Assembly (NCBI GenBank): GCA_964369315.1
Contig: CAYJEJ010000003.1
Location: forward strand, 1 to 64,000
Reading direction: 5' to 3'
Length of the DNA: 64,000 nucleotides
Origin: CAYJEJ01 sp964369315
GTDB taxonomy: Bacteria > Pseudomonadota > Alphaproteobacteria > UBA3830 > JAIRWN01
Each line of letters opens with the position of its first letter. Within the stretch, counting starts at the first letter, position 1. The notes below the pieces were generated by a model. The model worked only from the letters and a program-made list of their open reading frames with translations. It ran no database searches and had not been told where the DNA came from. Position numbers and translations under genes: made by a program. Shown here piece by piece: positions 62,972-64,000 of the stretch.

Positions 62972-64000
62972 GTGTCTGAACCTGTTGTCATTGTCTCTTA
63001 TAGCCGTACTCCCATGGGTGCGTTTAAAGGATGTTTCTCAACGTTGAGTGCTGTTGAACTGGGTGCCTCTGCAATAAAAGGGTGTTTAAACAAAATATCA
63101 ACTACCCTAGAATATGACGAAGTTCTGATGGGGTGTGTTCTTTCAGCTGGCTTGGGTCAGTCACCAGCAAGGCAATCAGCAATATTGGCAGGCTTGCCAG
63201 AGAGCGTTTGTTCCACAACGATAAACAAGGTTTGCGGCTCAGGGATGCGTTCCATAATGATAGCGTCAGACAGCATTGCCGCTGGCAGTTGCAATATAGC
63301 GATAGCAGGTGGGATGGAGAGCATGACGAATACGCCATATTTACTTCCGCAGGCACGTTTGGGATATATGTTTGGTCACGGCAAGATAGTTGACCACATG
63401 ATGAGAGATGGGCTGGAAGATGCCTATCTTCCAAACGGCGTTACCATGGGAATGTTGGCTGAAGAAACGGCAGAAATTTATAACTTTAACCGTGCTCAGC
63501 AAGATGAATTTGCCCTAAGGTCAGTAACATTGGCACAACAATCGGCACAAGAAGGGCGTTTTCTTGATGAAATTACCCCTGTTACTGTAAGAAACAGAAA
63601 GGGTGATATCATAGTGGATAAGGATGAGAACGTCACCCGTGCAATTCCAGAAAAAATAAAAACATTAAAACCTGCTTTCAAAAAAGATGGCACAATCACA
63701 GCAGCAAGTGCAAGCTCTATCGCAGATGGTGCGGCGGCGTTTGTGCTCATGAAAGAGAGTGTGGCAGAAAAATCTGGTTTAACGCCAATTGCAAAAATAT
63801 GTGGATATTCGAGCTTTTCGCATGCACCAAGAATGTTTACCACTGCTCCAGTTGGTGCCGTCAAAAAACTTATGAAAAAATTAAATTGGCAAATAAAAGA
63901 TGTGGATTTGTTTGAGATAAATGAAGCGTTTGCTGTTGTTACCATGGCGACAATTAAAGACTTAGGCTTAGATATCGATAAGGTTAACGTACGTGGGGGT
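62972..64000 (+). CDS. phaA: Acetyl-CoA acetyltransferase (thiolase), C-terminus beyond window
   Basis: A GTG start 10 bp after GGAGG opens a frame of 343 codons to the window edge. It has SRTPMGAFKG, the nucleophile Cys88 in INKVCGSGM, GGMESMTNTPYLL, the ASASSIADGAAA loop, DLFEINEAFAVV and, at the edge, NVRGG, the start of the catalytic His/GHP region. It condenses two acetyl-CoA to acetoacetyl-CoA, the first step of PHB synthesis, which fits with phaC and hbd elsewhere in the window, though it could serve beta-oxidation. Confidence 0.9.
   Translation, partial: MSEPVVIVSYSRTPMGAFKGCFSTLSAVELGASAIKGCLNKISTTLEYDEVLMGCVLSAGLGQSPARQSAILAGLPESVCSTTINKVCGSGMRSIMIASDSIAAGSCNIAIAGGMESMTNTPYLLPQARLGYMFGHGKIVDHMMRDGLEDAYLPNGVTMGMLAEETAEIYNFNRAQQDEFALRSVTLAQQSAQEGRFLDEITPVTVRNRKGDIIVDKDENVTRAIPEKIKTLKPAFKKDGTITAASASSIADGAAAFVLMKESVAEKSGLTPIAKICGYSSFSHAPRMFTTAPVGAVKKLMKKLNWQIKDVDLFEINEAFAVVTMATIKDLGLDIDKVNVRGG

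Overview
The window is a low-GC bacterial chromosome fragment whose gene content points to an obligately host-associated alphaproteobacterium, most likely of the Holosporales/Rickettsiales type. Supporting signs are an ATP/ADP translocase of the Tlc family (58.4-60.0 kb), a biotin scavenging transporter (BioY), class I poly-hydroxybutyrate synthase with a thiolase and a hydroxybutyryl-CoA dehydrogenase, an orphan terminase of the gene-transfer-agent type, and typical alphaproteobacterial gene orders (ftsE-ftsX-DUF218-plsC, bamD-recN, yebC-ruvC-ruvA-ruvB, tig-clpP). Genus assignment is inference only. Nine tRNA genes, all with encoded CCA, are scattered singly among the genes. TTG start codons are frequent.

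Layout. 0-1 kb: 5' part of a secreted leucine-rich-repeat (LRR) protein gene running off the left edge, then tRNA-Val. 1-6 kb: orphan phage/GTA-like terminase, then pntAB-pntB (membrane transhydrogenase, without the separate NAD-binding subunit) and lpd. 6-9.4 kb: a gene-poor repeat island holding a second LRR gene, flanked by a perfect 136-bp inverted repeat and six copies of a dispersed ~95-bp repeat in two opposed clusters. 9.4-15 kb: thioesterase, pseudouridine synthase and a three-gene type II secretion/pilus-like operon (GspF-, GspL-, GspM/C-like). 15-26 kb: divergent mfd and recG; recG heads a long co-directional run of folB, folE, a BPL_N-domain protein, bioY, yebC and ruvCAB. 26-33 kb: hbd, infA, an unusual Ser/Thr kinase, phaC and a trio of envelope/secreted proteins ending in a trypsin-like protease. 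33-41 kb: rpsP, metK, a GT8-type glycosyltransferase with a signal peptide, a porin, fdx and a fused IscU-IscA protein, murA, truA. 41-49 kb: Tim44-like protein, rnhA, envelope/division genes (plsC, DUF218, ftsX, ftsE), kdsA, divIC/ftsB, tig, clpP. 49-57 kb: radical-SAM NrdG-like activase, an SGNH-like envelope gene broken by an (AT)13 tract, rho, Nudix, cdsA, bamD, recN. 57-64 kb: a secreted acidic low-complexity protein, the Tlc translocase, mnmA, efp, suhB and the start of a thiolase gene.

How the genes fit together. Much of the window is conserved housekeeping (recombination repair, translation, envelope and LPS biogenesis, Fe-S assembly). Overlaid on that is a host-interaction layer: energy parasitism (Tlc), vitamin uptake (BioY), carbon storage as PHB, and several signal-peptide-bearing proteins of the kind often found as secreted factors (two LRR proteins, GT8-like enzyme, trypsin-like protease, coiled-coil protein, acidic disordered protein). 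The points most deserving a second look are the IscU-IscA fusion that keeps an internal ribosome-binding site and ATG at the IscA boundary, the (AT)13 dinucleotide tract at which one repeat unit switches an SGNH-like protein between split and full length, the secreted GT8-type enzyme, and the repeat island around the LRR gene.
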